From positions 1 through 47,401 of the forward strand of contig CALJDK010000061.1 of the NCBI GenBank assembly GCA_938023735.1: DNA of 47,401 nucleotides, read 5' to 3'. This DNA is from an uncultured Acidimicrobiales bacterium (GTDB lineage Bacteria > Actinomycetota > Acidimicrobiia > Acidimicrobiales > SHLQ01). The position numbers were made by a program, and so were the translations under genes. Within the stretch, counting starts at the first letter, position 1. The number at the start of each line of letters is the position of its first letter. Shown piece after piece: positions 31,850-41,465 of the stretch. The notes under the pieces were generated by a model, which saw only the letters and a program-made list of their open reading frames with translations, made no database searches and was not told where the DNA came from.

Positions 31850-34800
31850 TTAGGGACAGGGCGTGGGGGCGTTGCTTGAGTCGAGGTCAAGCGCTGCGAA
31901 GTGGTACTCGAAGTCGTTCAGGTGCACTCCGGTGTCCTGGCAGCCATTGTGTTTGCGGATATAGGACCGATGTTGATGCAACGTGGAGAAGGGCAGTGGC
32001 CCCGAAGGGTGCGCTGCGCCTATGACGACATCGTCAACGACCGAACCATCGGGTCGGAGTAGTACAAGCTGCTCGCGACCAAAGAAGGGATCAAAGATCG
32101 GCGTGGTGAAGATCGCGTCGCTGGTCGCCTTGGTTGTCGCCGTTGCGTCGATATTCGACGCTCGGAAACGCTCACCCGGCGCAAGTGTGCGGTTGGGGTA
32201 GGTCAGCAGGAGGTCGTATTCGCCGGGATCTGCGATGCCGTTGAAGTTGCTGTCGTTGATGAGTGAGTTCCAGGAGGCAAGTTGGTAGCCGCCGATGTTC
32301 TGGTTGGTGCTGCCGGCGTTGAAGATGGTGAGCGTGTCATCGTGTCGGTTTTGGAAACCGTTCGGCCGGAACTCGCTGATGACGATGCCCGTCGCTGGTG
32401 CGGGGTTGATTTCGGGAACTACTGCACACGGTTCAATCGTGGCCGTGTTTTGCGGTTCGGGTGCGAGGCTTCGGACGAAGTCGATCCGGTTGTTCTCGGG
32501 GTCCGTGAGAGCGTCGACGCAGCTGCCCTGGCCATAGCTTTTGCGCTGGTTCGAGAGGTTGTAGCCCGAGATTGACTCGAGAGCAGTTACGCCTTCCTCT
32601 TCTCGATAGGGCGATGCGTTCGGGGTCATGGGAGCGCCCGTTGACTCGTAGGACTGCGCGTTGCCGACCTGGTCGTAGTCATAGCTGTCGATATTGTTGT
32701 GGATTCGAATACCGGTTTGGGCGGCAAGGTTGACGTCGCTGTAGGTCTGATCGGCGGCAACGGGTAGCGACCCGTTCGTTGTCGGGGCGAGGAGGTAGTA
32801 CTGCCCAGCCGCAAGGACGTATCCGTTGAGCTGAATATTGGCGTTGATGACGGTGTCGGTGTTGATCTGCAGCTGATAGTCGCCCAGGTTCACCGGCCGG
32901 TTGGTGGGGTTGTAGAGCTCGATGAATTCGCCGGTTGCTGGCGATGAGCTTGCCGTTGCGTACTCGCTCAGGACCAAGTTGTCGACAACGATAGGGAGGT
33001 GGTTGTTGACGCCTGGTGAAGCGATTCTGACCGGAGACACGGTGTCGTTGGCATAGGTCGGCAGAGGGTTGAGAGTGCAGGTCGCTCGGTTTTGCGGGCT
33101 GTCGGCCGTGATCTCCCAACACGAAGCCGTGGTTGCGGCGAGCTGGTCGCCATCGACCGCAAGCGAGATCGACTGGTTCTGCGTAATCGGGCCCGTCCCG
33201 AGCCGCTTCTCGGCAATTGGGTCGTTATCCCACAGGCCAAAGGTTGCGGGAGGGCGGAAGCCAACCTCATCGATATCGAAAACGTTTGGTGAGCCGCCGC
33301 CGTCGTAACCCCAGGCCATGTAGGCCATGAGGTTGTCGCCGGCGTCAAACAGGTAGAGGTCGTCGGTGAGTGAGAGCGCAGCCAGAGAACCGGCGTGGGT
33401 GTCAAAGGTCGAAAGCGGGCTGAAGATGTCGCCGGGGTTGGTGAAGGTGCCCGTCCAGACGGTGACGTATCCGGCAGGTGGAATCGGTGCGGTTCCCGCC
33501 GGGAATTCGTAGGTGAACGATGCGGCTTCGGTTTCGCCATTGGGAACATCGACATCGGCGAGGGTGAAGCCGCTCAGGTCGACCGGGTTGGCGCTGGCGT
33601 TGTAAAGCTCGATGAACTCGTTGTTTGTTCCGCCGACGGGGTCGGCCCACAGGACCTCGTTGAAGACGATGGCCCCGGCCTGGCTGGAGAGCGTGTATCG
33701 GGGGGTCACTGTGACATTGATGATCGCCGTGTCGCTCAGCCCGCTGTTGTCGGTTACCTCGACCTCAAGCACGAAGTCCTGGGTGAAGATGACGTCGTCG
33801 GCATCGGAGAGCCGCAGCGCGCTGGCGAGGTTGGCGCTGTTGCCGTCGACGGTGAAGGGAAGGTTGCCGTCGCCGTCATGGTCGGTATTGCCACTGACGA
33901 TCGCAATGGTGTGGTTGGTGGAGTCCACGTCGTTCCAGCCAATGTTGCCGATCGTGAAGGCGCCGGTTTGGGCTTCGGAGATGCTGAAGTTTGCCGGGAA
34001 GACCTCGGGAGGTTCGGGCTCATCGCCCACAACAATGGTGATGGTGTCGGTGTCGGAGAGTGGGGGAGTTCCGTTGTCAACGACGGTGATCGTGTAGGTG
34101 TAGCTACTGATGTTCTCGTGGTCGAGAGGAGCGGTGGTGGTGATTTCGCCGGTGGCAGGATCGATCACGAACGGACCGGTCGCAGGGCTTAGCGAGAAGG
34201 TCATTCCCCCCTCAGGGTCGGTGGCAACCGTTCCCGAGGTCGCAGCGGTTCCCGCCGGAGCGTTCTCGGGCACAACGATGACGTAGCCAGTTTCAAAGAC
34301 CGGCGGTTCGTTGATGGGAATAAGGTTGACTTCCACGGTGACCGGCACGGTGTTGACACCGTCAGAAACGTTGACGACGCCGGTTCCACCGTTGGTGAAG
34401 CCGCCCTCGAGATCGAGGAGTTGGTAGTCGTCGACGATGAGCTCACCCGAGTTTGGATCGAGGTGGAGGTAGGACACCGGCGGTGATGTGGTCGTAAAGG
34501 TATGGGTGGTGTCGTCGGAGTCGGTGACGGTAACGAATTGACCGGTTGGTCCGTTGACGCCGCCATTGTGCTCGGCGAGCGTCAGCACGATCGGGTTCGA
34601 GGTGGGCACCGGTGGATCGTTCACCGGCGTGATCGTCACCATGATCGTGCCGCTTGCGATGGCGCCCTGACTATCGGTGATCTGATAGCTGACGTTGTCG
34701 GATGTGGTTTCGCTGCCGTCGTGGCTGTAGACGATCGTGGTGCCTGTACCTGACGTCGATACCGAGTTCGATCCGGCGTTGGTCACCGAGGTGATGGAGA

Positions 34801-37800
34801 ACGAGTCGCCGGCGTCGGGATCGACGTGTGACGAAGCAATGTCGAGCGTGGCGGTTCCGCCTTCGAGCACCGTCATCGTCGAGATGCCGCTCGATGGGTT
34901 TTCGTTGATGTCGTTGATGGTGACCGCCACCGGCACGAGGATCTGGGCGCCATCGGGGTCCGAGATCGTGACGCTCAAACCGAAGGCTGGATCTGTTTCG
35001 TGGTTGATGGGTCCAACGGTACTGATGACACCGGTGGGGGAGATGGTGAGTTTGCCGGCTGGGTCGCCGCCGGTGATGGCATAGAGAAGAAGGTCGCCGT
35101 CGGGGTCGGTCGTGGTGACGTTGCCCAGTGGCGTTGCCAGACTGTTTTCATCGATGTTGAAGGTTTGTGGACCGGGAGTTACCGGTGGCTCGTTGAGGTT
35201 ATTGATCGTGACGGTGACCGGGTAGGGGGTGGCGAGACCCGCGAGGTCCGTGGCGATCACTACCAGCGAGAAGGTCGGATCGGTCTCGTAATCGATTGGT
35301 CCGGTGGTGCTCAGGTCGCCGTTGGTAGACGCTGCGAAGAGGCCGGCAGGGTCGCCGCTGGCGATGGTGTAGGAGATCGTGTCGGGCGTGTCCGGATCGC
35401 TGGTTGCTACAGATCCGACGATTGTGGCCGGCTTGTTCTCGTCGAGGGTGAAGCTCTGCGCACCGGGAGAGAGCGGTGCTTCGTTGACGTTGGTAATGGT
35501 CACTGCAACCGGCAAGTTTATGCTGAGGCCGTCAGGGTCGGTGGCGGTGACGACGAAGGCGTAGGGGTTTGTGGCCTCGAAGTCGAACGTACTGCCTGGA
35601 GCAAGCGTGATATCGCCCGTCAGGGGGTCGATCTGTAGCGGATGTGAGCCGGCGATCGCATAGGTGAGGGGATCGCCGTCAGGATCTGTGGCTGCCGCGG
35701 TAGCGATGAGTGCTGGTGAGGAGTTCTCAGCCACCGTGGCGATAACTGACCCGCTCGAGACGGGCGCTTCGTTGTCGTCGGTAACCGTGATGGTGAGCAA
35801 GACGTTGGTGATCGCCCCGACATCATCGGTGACCTGGATCGGCAGAATGTAGGTCGACTGGGTTTCGAAGTCGAGTGTCGCATTCGGAGCGAGGCTGATT
35901 TGTCCGGTTGCCGGATCGATCACGAAGGGGCCAGGGGTGCCAGAGATGGCATAGCTGAGGGGTTGGCCTTCGGGGTCGGTGGCGTTGACGGTCCCAAGCA
36001 TCGCGCCGCCGGCGGTGCCTTCGGTGACGCTGATTGCCTGGTTTGGTGCCCCAGTCGGAGGCAGGTTCGGAGCGATCGTTGTGGTTGCCGTCGTTGTGGT
36101 TGTCGTCGTTGTGGTTGGCGGGACTGTGGTCGTTGTGGTCGTCGCCGGGGGGAGCGTGGTCGTGGTGGTTGTGGTCGTGGGGAGCGTGGTGATGACTGCC
36201 GGTACCGACGTGGTCGTTGTCGTACTGGTGGAGCTACTCGTCGTGGTGCTCGCCGCCGGCGTGATGGTGACCTCAACGGTTGCGGTCGAGGTGCCGCCGT
36301 CGCCATCGGCCACGGTGTAGGTGAACGAATCGGTCGCTGCCGATGAGCCGTCATGGACGTAGCTGATCGAACCGCCCGAGACGGTAACGGTTCCGGAGCT
36401 GGCCCCCGACGCGCCCACCACGGTCAGGTCGGTGCTGTCGACGTCGGTGTCGTTGTCGGTAAGGTCGGATCCATCGATGACCGAGGTTGTTCCGCCGGTA
36501 ACGGTTACCGAGTCGTCTTCGGCTTCCGGGTCGTCGTTGCGGGGCTCCACCGTAAAGGTGATGGTTCCCGGAGACGAACTGGTGCTGCCGTCTGACACGG
36601 CGTATCGAAGGGTTGCCTCGGTGGTCTCGGACCCGTCGTGGGTGAAGACGATGCTTCGGCCAAAGACCTGGGCAGTTCCGTTGGTAACGCTGTCCTCATC
36701 AACAAACAGATCGAGAGCATCGCCGTTTCCGTCCGATGCCTGAAGCAGCCCTGCGGTTGACCCGCCTGCTTGGGTTACAACTGCGCCACCCGGGTTCTCG
36801 ATGGCGCCGTTCACTGCGGTGCCACCCTCTTCTGCCGGAATCGCAGCGTCCGGCAGTGACAAGACCGCCATACCGCCTTCTTCCACGCGAGCCGACTGAT
36901 CAGGGCTTTCGGGTCGGCGTTCCACGCTGTCGATCGTGATGCTGATCTCTTCGGTCACGCACACATCCCGCTCATCACAGATCTCAACTTCAAACGAGTC
37001 GTCGCCGGTGAATCCGGGCTCGGGGTCGTAGTCGTAGCTGAAGGTTGTGGTGTCGCCCCGCTCGTCGGTGGTGGTGATGCCTTGTGGGATCTCGCCATTG
37101 ACGGGAGGCTCAATAATCCGAATCTCCAACGGTCCATCGCCGCTTGCGATGATCGTGCCGGGGATTTGGCGATCGTCTTCGTTGGCAGTGATGTCGTTGG
37201 CTTCGACGATCTCGACCGCGTCGGCAAAGGCCAACTGGGGTTCCGGTAGTTCCGGCTCGGTAGCTCCGCCCCCGGTGAGAACACCAGCTGTGGCGACCAC
37301 TACCGATGCCACAACCGAGCTCACCTGGGTCACGACAGGCGTAACTGCGTTTCCGATCGGCACGTTGCGAACGCCGGGCAGGCTGGCGATCCAGGCGAGA
37401 GGACCAGTTGCCCGACGCAGTTCGCCGAGACCAATGTTGAGGAAGGCCCGCGCCACCTCCGGGTCGAACTGCGACCCGGCGTTGTTGGCAATTTCTTGGC
37501 GGGCGACTTCGGGGGGAAGCGCCTTCTTGTAGGAGCGGGTGCTCGTCATCACGTCGTAGGCGTCGGCGACGGCCACGATGCGTGCTGAGTAGGGAATGTC
37601 CTTACCTGCCAATCCGAGCGGGTAGCCGTTTCCGTCCCAACGTTCGTGGTGACCATCGGCCGCGTGGCGCCACTCGCCGAGCCAGTCGGCGATGGGTTCG
37701 AGATGGGGAATAGCTGCCGCAGGGTGTCCCTGGAGGATCCTCCACTCGTCCTCGTCGGGGCGTCCGGGTTTGTTGAGAATTTCCGAGGGCACCGAGAGTT

Positions 37801-38401
37801 TGCCCATGTCATGAAGGAGCGCGCCCCAACGCAGCTTTCCGGCATCTTCGGTGCTTAGACCCAACTCCTCGGACAGAAGGTCGGTGTAGCCGCGAACGCG
37901 TTCGGCGTGGCCGCGAGTCATCTTGTCGTGGGTCGAAAGCAACCCGATGAGGTCGAGCATCTGGGCGGCAACCGAGTCATCGCCCTCGAGCGCACCGCCA
38001 CCTTCCTGGATGGCTTTTAGCCGTTTCTTGGTTTTGGTGGTTGTTCCGTTGCGGAGCGCCGACGAGAAGCGGCTGGGTGCCTGATCAGGGAAGATGAGGC
38101 TGAGCCGGAGCAACATGGCCAGCGGTGTGAGTCGACGCGTGAGTCGCTCGAGTACTCGGGTGAGAACCGTTGCAATGACAGCAAGTCCGACCCACCAAAG
38201 CCAGCGGTTCACGCCAAGGCGCTCGGGCGGGAATCGAACCGATGCCCAGAAACCAAAGAGGAGTGATCCAAGAAGAGGAAGGATCCAAAGCGCGACGCGG
38301 ATGGCGCGGGCGAGCCCCGGTCGTCCATCCCAGTTCTTGGAATCGGACGACTCTGCAGCTTTCTTGTAGTTCATCTGGGTGGGCCCAGACGCGCTTGGCA
38401 T
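31850..38401 (-). CDS. Giant membrane HD-GYP phosphodiesterase with cadherin-like repeats and lamin-tail domains
   Basis: About 2183 residues from ATG 38401 (ATGs at 38461, 38434 and 38374 are alternatives). Two membrane helices (~32-53, 66-83) precede a complete HD-GYP domain (~150-330): H165, H197-D198 (LLHDMGK), H226, H251-H252-E253, D256 and G259-Y260-P261 (HHERWDGNGYP), D280 and D283; this family hydrolyses c-di-GMP. A third, weakly hydrophobic segment (~353-375) would export the rest. Then come about ten cadherin/Ig-like repeats, interrupted by a Thr-rich linker (~717-780), with ATDPDGDPLTYAI-type motifs. Three lamin-tail-like domains end the protein (from ~1570, ~1805, ~2003; e.g. FNEVLWADPVGGTNNEFIEL). 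No sorting motif is seen. Function beyond the phosphodiesterase is inferred. Confidence 0.9.
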   Translation of the reverse strand: MPSASGPTQMNYKKAAESSDSKNWDGRPGLARAIRVALWILPLLGSLLFGFWASVRFPPERLGVNRWLWWVGLAVIATVLTRVLERLTRRLTPLAMLLRLSLIFPDQAPSRFSSALRNGTTTKTKKRLKAIQEGGGALEGDDSVAAQMLDLIGLLSTHDKMTRGHAERVRGYTDLLSEELGLSTEDAGKLRWGALLHDMGKLSVPSEILNKPGRPDEDEWRILQGHPAAAIPHLEPIADWLGEWRHAADGHHERWDGNGYPLGLAGKDIPYSARIVAVADAYDVMTSTRSYKKALPPEVARQEIANNAGSQFDPEVARAFLNIGLGELRRATGPLAWIASLPGVRNVPIGNAVTPVVTQVSSVVASVVVATAGVLTGGGATEPELPEPQLAFADAVEIVEANDITANEDDRQIPGTIIASGDGPLEIRIIEPPVNGEIPQGITTTDERGDTTTFSYDYDPEPGFTGDDSFEVEICDERDVCVTEEISITIDSVERRPESPDQSARVEEGGMAVLSLPDAAIPAEEGGTAVNGAIENPGGAVVTQAGGSTAGLLQASDGNGDALDLFVDEDSVTNGTAQVFGRSIVFTHDGSETTEATLRYAVSDGSTSSSPGTITFTVEPRNDDPEAEDDSVTVTGGTTSVIDGSDLTDNDTDVDSTDLTVVGASGASSGTVTVSGGSISYVHDGSSAATDSFTYTVADGDGGTSTATVEVTITPAASTTTSSSTSTTTTTSVPAVITTLPTTTTTTTTLPPATTTTTTVPPTTTTTTTTTATTTIAPNLPPTGAPNQAISVTEGTAGGAMLGTVNATDPEGQPLSYAISGTPGPFVIDPATGQISLAPNATLDFETQSTYILPIQVTDDVGAITNVLLTITVTDDNEAPVSSGSVIATVAENSSPALIATAAATDPDGDPLTYAIAGSHPLQIDPLTGDITLAPGSTFDFEATNPYAFVVTATDPDGLSINLPVAVTITNVNEAPLSPGAQSFTLDENKPATIVGSVATSDPDTPDTISYTIASGDPAGLFAASTNGDLSTTGPIDYETDPTFSLVVIATDLAGLATPYPVTVTINNLNEPPVTPGPQTFNIDENSLATPLGNVTTTDPDGDLLLYAITGGDPAGKLTISPTGVISTVGPINHETDPAFGLSVTISDPDGAQILVPVAVTINDINENPSSGISTMTVLEGGTATLDIASSHVDPDAGDSFSITSVTNAGSNSVSTSGTGTTIVYSHDGSETTSDNVSYQITDSQGAIASGTIMVTITPVNDPPVPTSNPIVLTLAEHNGGVNGPTGQFVTVTDSDDTTHTFTTTSPPVSYLHLDPNSGELIVDDYQLLDLEGGFTNGGTGVVNVSDGVNTVPVTVEVNLIPINEPPVFETGYVIVVPENAPAGTAATSGTVATDPEGGMTFSLSPATGPFVIDPATGEITTTAPLDHENISSYTYTITVVDNGTPPLSDTDTITIVVGDEPEPPEVFPANFSISEAQTGAFTIGNIGWNDVDSTNHTIAIVSGNTDHDGDGNLPFTVDGNSANLASALRLSDADDVIFTQDFVLEVEVTDNSGLSDTAIINVTVTPRYTLSSQAGAIVFNEVLWADPVGGTNNEFIELYNASANPVDLSGFTLADVDVPNGETEAASFTYEFPAGTAPIPPAGYVTVWTGTFTNPGDIFSPLSTFDTHAGSLAALSLTDDLYLFDAGDNLMAYMAWGYDGGGSPNVFDIDEVGFRPPATFGLWDNDPIAEKRLGTGPITQNQSISLAVDGDQLAATTASCWEITADSPQNRATCTLNPLPTYANDTVSPVRIASPGVNNHLPIVVDNLVLSEYATASSSPATGEFIELYNPTNRPVNLGDYQLQINTDTVINANIQLNGYVLAAGQYYLLAPTTNGSLPVAADQTYSDVNLAAQTGIRIHNNIDSYDYDQVGNAQSYESTGAPMTPNASPYREEEGVTALESISGYNLSNQRKSYGQGSCVDALTDPENNRIDFVRSLAPEPQNTATIEPCAVVPEINPAPATGIVISEFRPNGFQNRHDDTLTIFNAGSTNQNIGGYQLASWNSLINDSNFNGIADPGEYDLLLTYPNRTLAPGERFRASNIDATATTKATSDAIFTTPIFDPFFGREQLVLLRPDGSVVDDVVIGAAHPSGPLPFSTLHQHRSYIRKHNGCQDTGVHLNDFEYHFAALDLDSSNAPTPCP
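36074..36252 (-). repeat. Low-complexity Thr/Pro linker coding tract
   Basis: On the + strand this is an almost continuous run of GTT/GTG/GTC triplets. On the minus strand it encodes a Thr-rich linker with Ser and Pro (for example TTTTTTTTLPPATTTTTTV). It separates the first Ig-like block from the main cadherin block of the giant protein. The frame is preserved throughout. Confidence 0.85.
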
Positions 38402-38497
38402 AGTCCTGCTATCGACCATCCAGCGATGGCTCATTAGCAAATTTTGGTGAATCTCAAGCAATCGCTAAACACGTTGTCGATCGCCTACGATCACGCG

Positions 38498-40063
38498 ATG
38501 AAGGACGACACCATCACAAATGCAACCAGCCTTTGGGAACTTCTCGAGGAACGGGTGAACCGGTCTCCCGAGCGCTCCATGCTCATCGACCCCGCGCAGG
38601 GCAGAGAAGTCTCTTTCGGAGAGTTCAAAGCATGGGCCGAGCGGGTCGCTGCCGGGTTTGCCGGAATGGGTATTGGCGAGGACAGTTCGGTGACCTGGGT
38701 CCTGCCGACTCGAATCGAAACCGTGGTTGCGTCGTTTGCCCTAAGTCGCCTCGGGGCGGTGCAGAACCCAATCATTCATATCTACCGGGATAAAGAGGTC
38801 GGTTTCTGTATCCGTCAGACCAAAGCCGACCTGGTCCTGGTACCAGGAACGTGGGCCGGGTTCGACTACACCGCCATGGTCGAACGGGTTATCGCTGAGT
38901 CAAGCGAGACCGACCTGTCACCCTCCATCCTCGAGGTCTACGACACCCTTCCCGAAGGCGACCCGGCCACACTGGGGCCGGCGCCGCAAGATCCCTCCGC
39001 TACAAGGTGGATCTATTACACATCGGGAACCACCAGCGACCCCAAAGGTGTTCGCCACAGCGATGCCACGCTCATCGCCGGAGGCCTTGGTTTGGCGGCG
39101 GCGCTCGACATGTCGGCCGACGATGTCGGATCGATCGCGTTTCCCTATGCCCACATTGGTGGGCCCGACTATATGGTCACCATGCTCAGCTCGGGGTTCC
39201 CGGCGTTGTTGATCGAGAAGTTCGTTCTGGATGAGGTCATCGAGGCACTCAACGCCCATGGCGCCACCATGGCCGGCGGCAGCACCGCCTTCTACACCAT
39301 GTTCCTCAACGAGCAACGAAAGAATCCCGACACCCCGTTGATTCCGAGCTTGCGGTTGCTTTCGGGCGGCGGCGCCCCAAAGCCACCCGAGGTGTATTAC
39401 GAGGTGAAGGCCGAGATGGGAATTCCTGTTTCCCACGGGTATGGCATGACCGAATGCCCAATGATTGCTCAGGGATCGCCGCACGACACCGACGAACAAC
39501 TCGCTACGACCGAAGGTCATACCGTTCTCGGCTGCGACGTGTCGGTGGTTGGCGACGACGGCGTCGAGGTGCCGGCAGGAGAGGTCGGTGAGATTCGGGT
39601 TGCTGGACCAATGGTGTTCCAGGGATACACCGACGAGTCACTCATGGAGGCGGCCTTTGACGATCAGGGCCGTTTCCGAACTGGCGATTTGGGTATCAAG
39701 ACCCCCGAAGGGCACATCACCCTGACGGGAAGGCTGAAAGACGTCATCATTCGAAAGGGCGAGAACATTTCGGCCAAAGAGGTCGAAGATGTGATCTACA
39801 CCCACCCATCGGTCGGTGCGGTCGCCGTAGTCGGCCTGGCCGACTCCGAGCGCGGCGAACGAGTGTGTGCCGTGGTCGAGACCGCTCCCGACGCCGACCC
39901 GCTCACCTTTGATGGCATGGTTGCGGCATGCGAAGCAGCTGGACTCATGCGCCAGAAGATTCCCGAGCAACTGGAGATCAGGGACGTTCTGCCCCGCAAC
40001 GCCACCCTCAAGATTCTCAAGCACGAGCTGCGAGCCGAACTCGAGCCGCAACCCTGGCCATAA
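38498..40063 (+). CDS. Acyl-CoA synthetase/AMP-dependent ligase
   Basis: 521 residues from ATG 38498 (an ATG at 38444 adds 18 unsupported residues). ANL-superfamily motifs in order: IYYTSGTTSDPKGV (A3, ~185), SHGYGMTECP (A5, ~325), FRTGDLGI (A7), GRLKDVIIRKGENISAKEVE (A8, ~425) and the C-terminal NATLKILKHELR with the catalytic Lys (A10). It activates a carboxylic acid with ATP and CoA. The specific acid is not identifiable. It is divergent from the giant HD-GYP gene, with a 96-bp shared spacer. Confidence 0.92.
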   Translation: MKDDTITNATSLWELLEERVNRSPERSMLIDPAQGREVSFGEFKAWAERVAAGFAGMGIGEDSSVTWVLPTRIETVVASFALSRLGAVQNPIIHIYRDKEVGFCIRQTKADLVLVPGTWAGFDYTAMVERVIAESSETDLSPSILEVYDTLPEGDPATLGPAPQDPSATRWIYYTSGTTSDPKGVRHSDATLIAGGLGLAAALDMSADDVGSIAFPYAHIGGPDYMVTMLSSGFPALLIEKFVLDEVIEALNAHGATMAGGSTAFYTMFLNEQRKNPDTPLIPSLRLLSGGGAPKPPEVYYEVKAEMGIPVSHGYGMTECPMIAQGSPHDTDEQLATTEGHTVLGCDVSVVGDDGVEVPAGEVGEIRVAGPMVFQGYTDESLMEAAFDDQGRFRTGDLGIKTPEGHITLTGRLKDVIIRKGENISAKEVEDVIYTHPSVGAVAVVGLADSERGERVCAVVETAPDADPLTFDGMVAACEAAGLMRQKIPEQLEIRDVLPRNATLKILKHELRAELEPQPWP

Positions 40064-40081
40064 CGCGCGCAGTCGCGTTAT
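40060..40081. terminator. Hairpin containing both stop codons of convergent genes
   Basis: ATAACGCG at 40060-40067 pairs perfectly with CGCGTTAT at 40074-40081 around a 6-nt loop. The ligase stop TAA (40061-40063) lies in one arm and the MaoC stop (40078-40080) in the other. There is no T-run, so it may act as a weak terminator or RNA end-stabiliser. Confidence 0.5.
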
Positions 40082-40542
40082 ACGGGTTGTCGATGCATCA
40101 GCGCCGAGCGTTGTGCCCGGCAGACGATCTCGTCGCGCTGATTGATGGCACGATGCTCGAACGTGGTGATTCCGGCCGTCGGTCGTGACGACGAAGCCCG
40201 ACTGGCGATGACCTCGGTCTGGGCCCGGATGGTGTCGCCGATAAACACCGGTTTCGGAAACAGCGTTTCGGAAAAGCCGAGGTTGGCCACCGTGGTGCCG
40301 TGAGTGAGCTCCTGCACCGTCATTCCCACCAGCAATGCGAGAGTAAACATGCTGTTCACCAGAATCTGACCGAACTCGGTATCGCCGGCGAACTCAGCAT
40401 CGAGATGCAGCGGCTGGGGATTGTGGGTCATTGTGGTGAACAACAGGTTGTCGGTTTCGGTCACCGTGCGTCGAAGCGCGTGCTCCACCACCAACCCAAC
40501 TTCAAGTTCTTCAAACCACTTCCCGGTATGCGGGGCCTTCAT
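40078..40542 (-). CDS. MaoC family dehydratase
   Basis: 154 residues. Hot-dog fold with the hydratase-2 type active-site segment: [27 protein letters not shown], containing the catalytic-type Asn/His pair, then [19 protein letters not shown] and [18 protein letters not shown]. It should hydrate an enoyl-CoA or dehydrate a hydroxyacyl-CoA. Its ATG overlaps the CitE-like stop by 4 nt (ATGA). The pair resembles Rv2499c/Rv2498c of mycobacteria, linked to branched-chain or methylmalyl/citramalyl-CoA metabolism. Confidence 0.9.
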   Translation of the reverse strand: MKAPHTGKWFEELEVGLVVEHALRRTVTETDNLLFTTMTHNPQPLHLDAEFAGDTEFGQILVNSMFTLALLVGMTVQELTHGTTVANLGFSETLFPKPVFIGDTIRAQTEVIASRASSSRPTAGITTFEHRAINQRDEIVCRAQRSALMHRQPV

Positions 40543-41414
40543 GGCGTTCCGTCCTCTCCGTCGGCGACATCTTCTGCGTCGGCGACTATGGCCCGTGCTC
40601 GACGAACCAGGGCCTCATCGATCATCTGTCCGTCGAATGCAATCGATGCATTGCCATCGGCAAGGGCGGCATCGTAGGCCGAAACCAGGCGTCGAGCATG
40701 GGCTACCTCGGCATCGGTTGGTGTAAACGCGCTGTTCGCCAAGTGCACTTGCGCCGGGTGGATACAGAGTTTGCCCCCGTAGCCCAGTGATTTCGCAAAG
40801 TCCGCCTCGCTCTGGAACCGATCATCGTCACCGAAGTCGGCCACGATCTGGTCGATGGCCACGGTGCCCGTGATGCGAGCCGCCACGGCCACGGCGCTTC
40901 GGGCAAAAAGTACTTCGTCGTTCGACCGTGTTCGGATACCGCCCATATCGGCGATGAAATCTTCGGCTCCAAAGTAGGCCGAGGTGACCCGCGGGTGGTC
41001 GAGAATCTCCGCCGCCCGGTGGACACCCAAGCCGGTTTCAAGCCCGGCCATCACCTGCAGGTCGTCGAGGCCTCGTTCGTCGAGCGACTCGACAACCGAT
41101 ATGACCTGTTGGGCCGACTCGAGCTTGGGAACAGCGATTCCCGACGCCCCGGCAGGTACTCCTGCGAAGTCGGCTTCGAAGTGTTCCGACACAACTGCGT
41201 TAATCCGTACGAAAACTGAAAGCGTGGTCGCGCCCCTAGCCAGCTCGGCGCCTACTTCGTTGGTTACCGAGCGAGCCTCACCCTTATGACTATCGGGCAC
41301 GGCGTCTTCAAGGTCGAGCACGGCCACGTCGGGGTTCGATCGAGGCAGTTTGCGGAGAATGTCGGGTTTATTGCCAGGTGCAAAGAGCACACTTCGAAAA
41401 TTCAGCTGCACCAC
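40539..41414 (-). CDS. HpcH/HpaI aldolase-type CoA-ester lyase (CitE-like)
   Basis: 291 residues from GTG 41414 with an upstream GAAAGGG. TIM-barrel lyase of the citrate-lyase beta/malyl-CoA lyase group: [22 protein letters not shown]-type start ([10 protein letters not shown]), [16 protein letters not shown] with metal-binding acids, [37 protein letters not shown] and KLCIHPAQV. It cleaves or forms a beta-hydroxyacyl-CoA C-C bond (malyl-, citramalyl- or methylmalyl-CoA). It is upstream of and coupled to the MaoC gene. Confidence 0.92.
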   Translation of the reverse strand: MVQLNFRSVLFAPGNKPDILRKLPRSNPDVAVLDLEDAVPDSHKGEARSVTNEVGAELARGATTLSVFVRINAVVSEHFEADFAGVPAGASGIAVPKLESAQQVISVVESLDERGLDDLQVMAGLETGLGVHRAAEILDHPRVTSAYFGAEDFIADMGGIRTRSNDEVLFARSAVAVAARITGTVAIDQIVADFGDDDRFQSEADFAKSLGYGGKLCIHPAQVHLANSAFTPTDAEVAHARRLVSAYDAALADGNASIAFDGQMIDEALVRRARAIVADAEDVADGEDGTP

Positions 41415-41465
41415 CCTTTCTTAGCTCAGTTCTTTCGCGAGCCACGGATCTGCCGATATTTCCCT

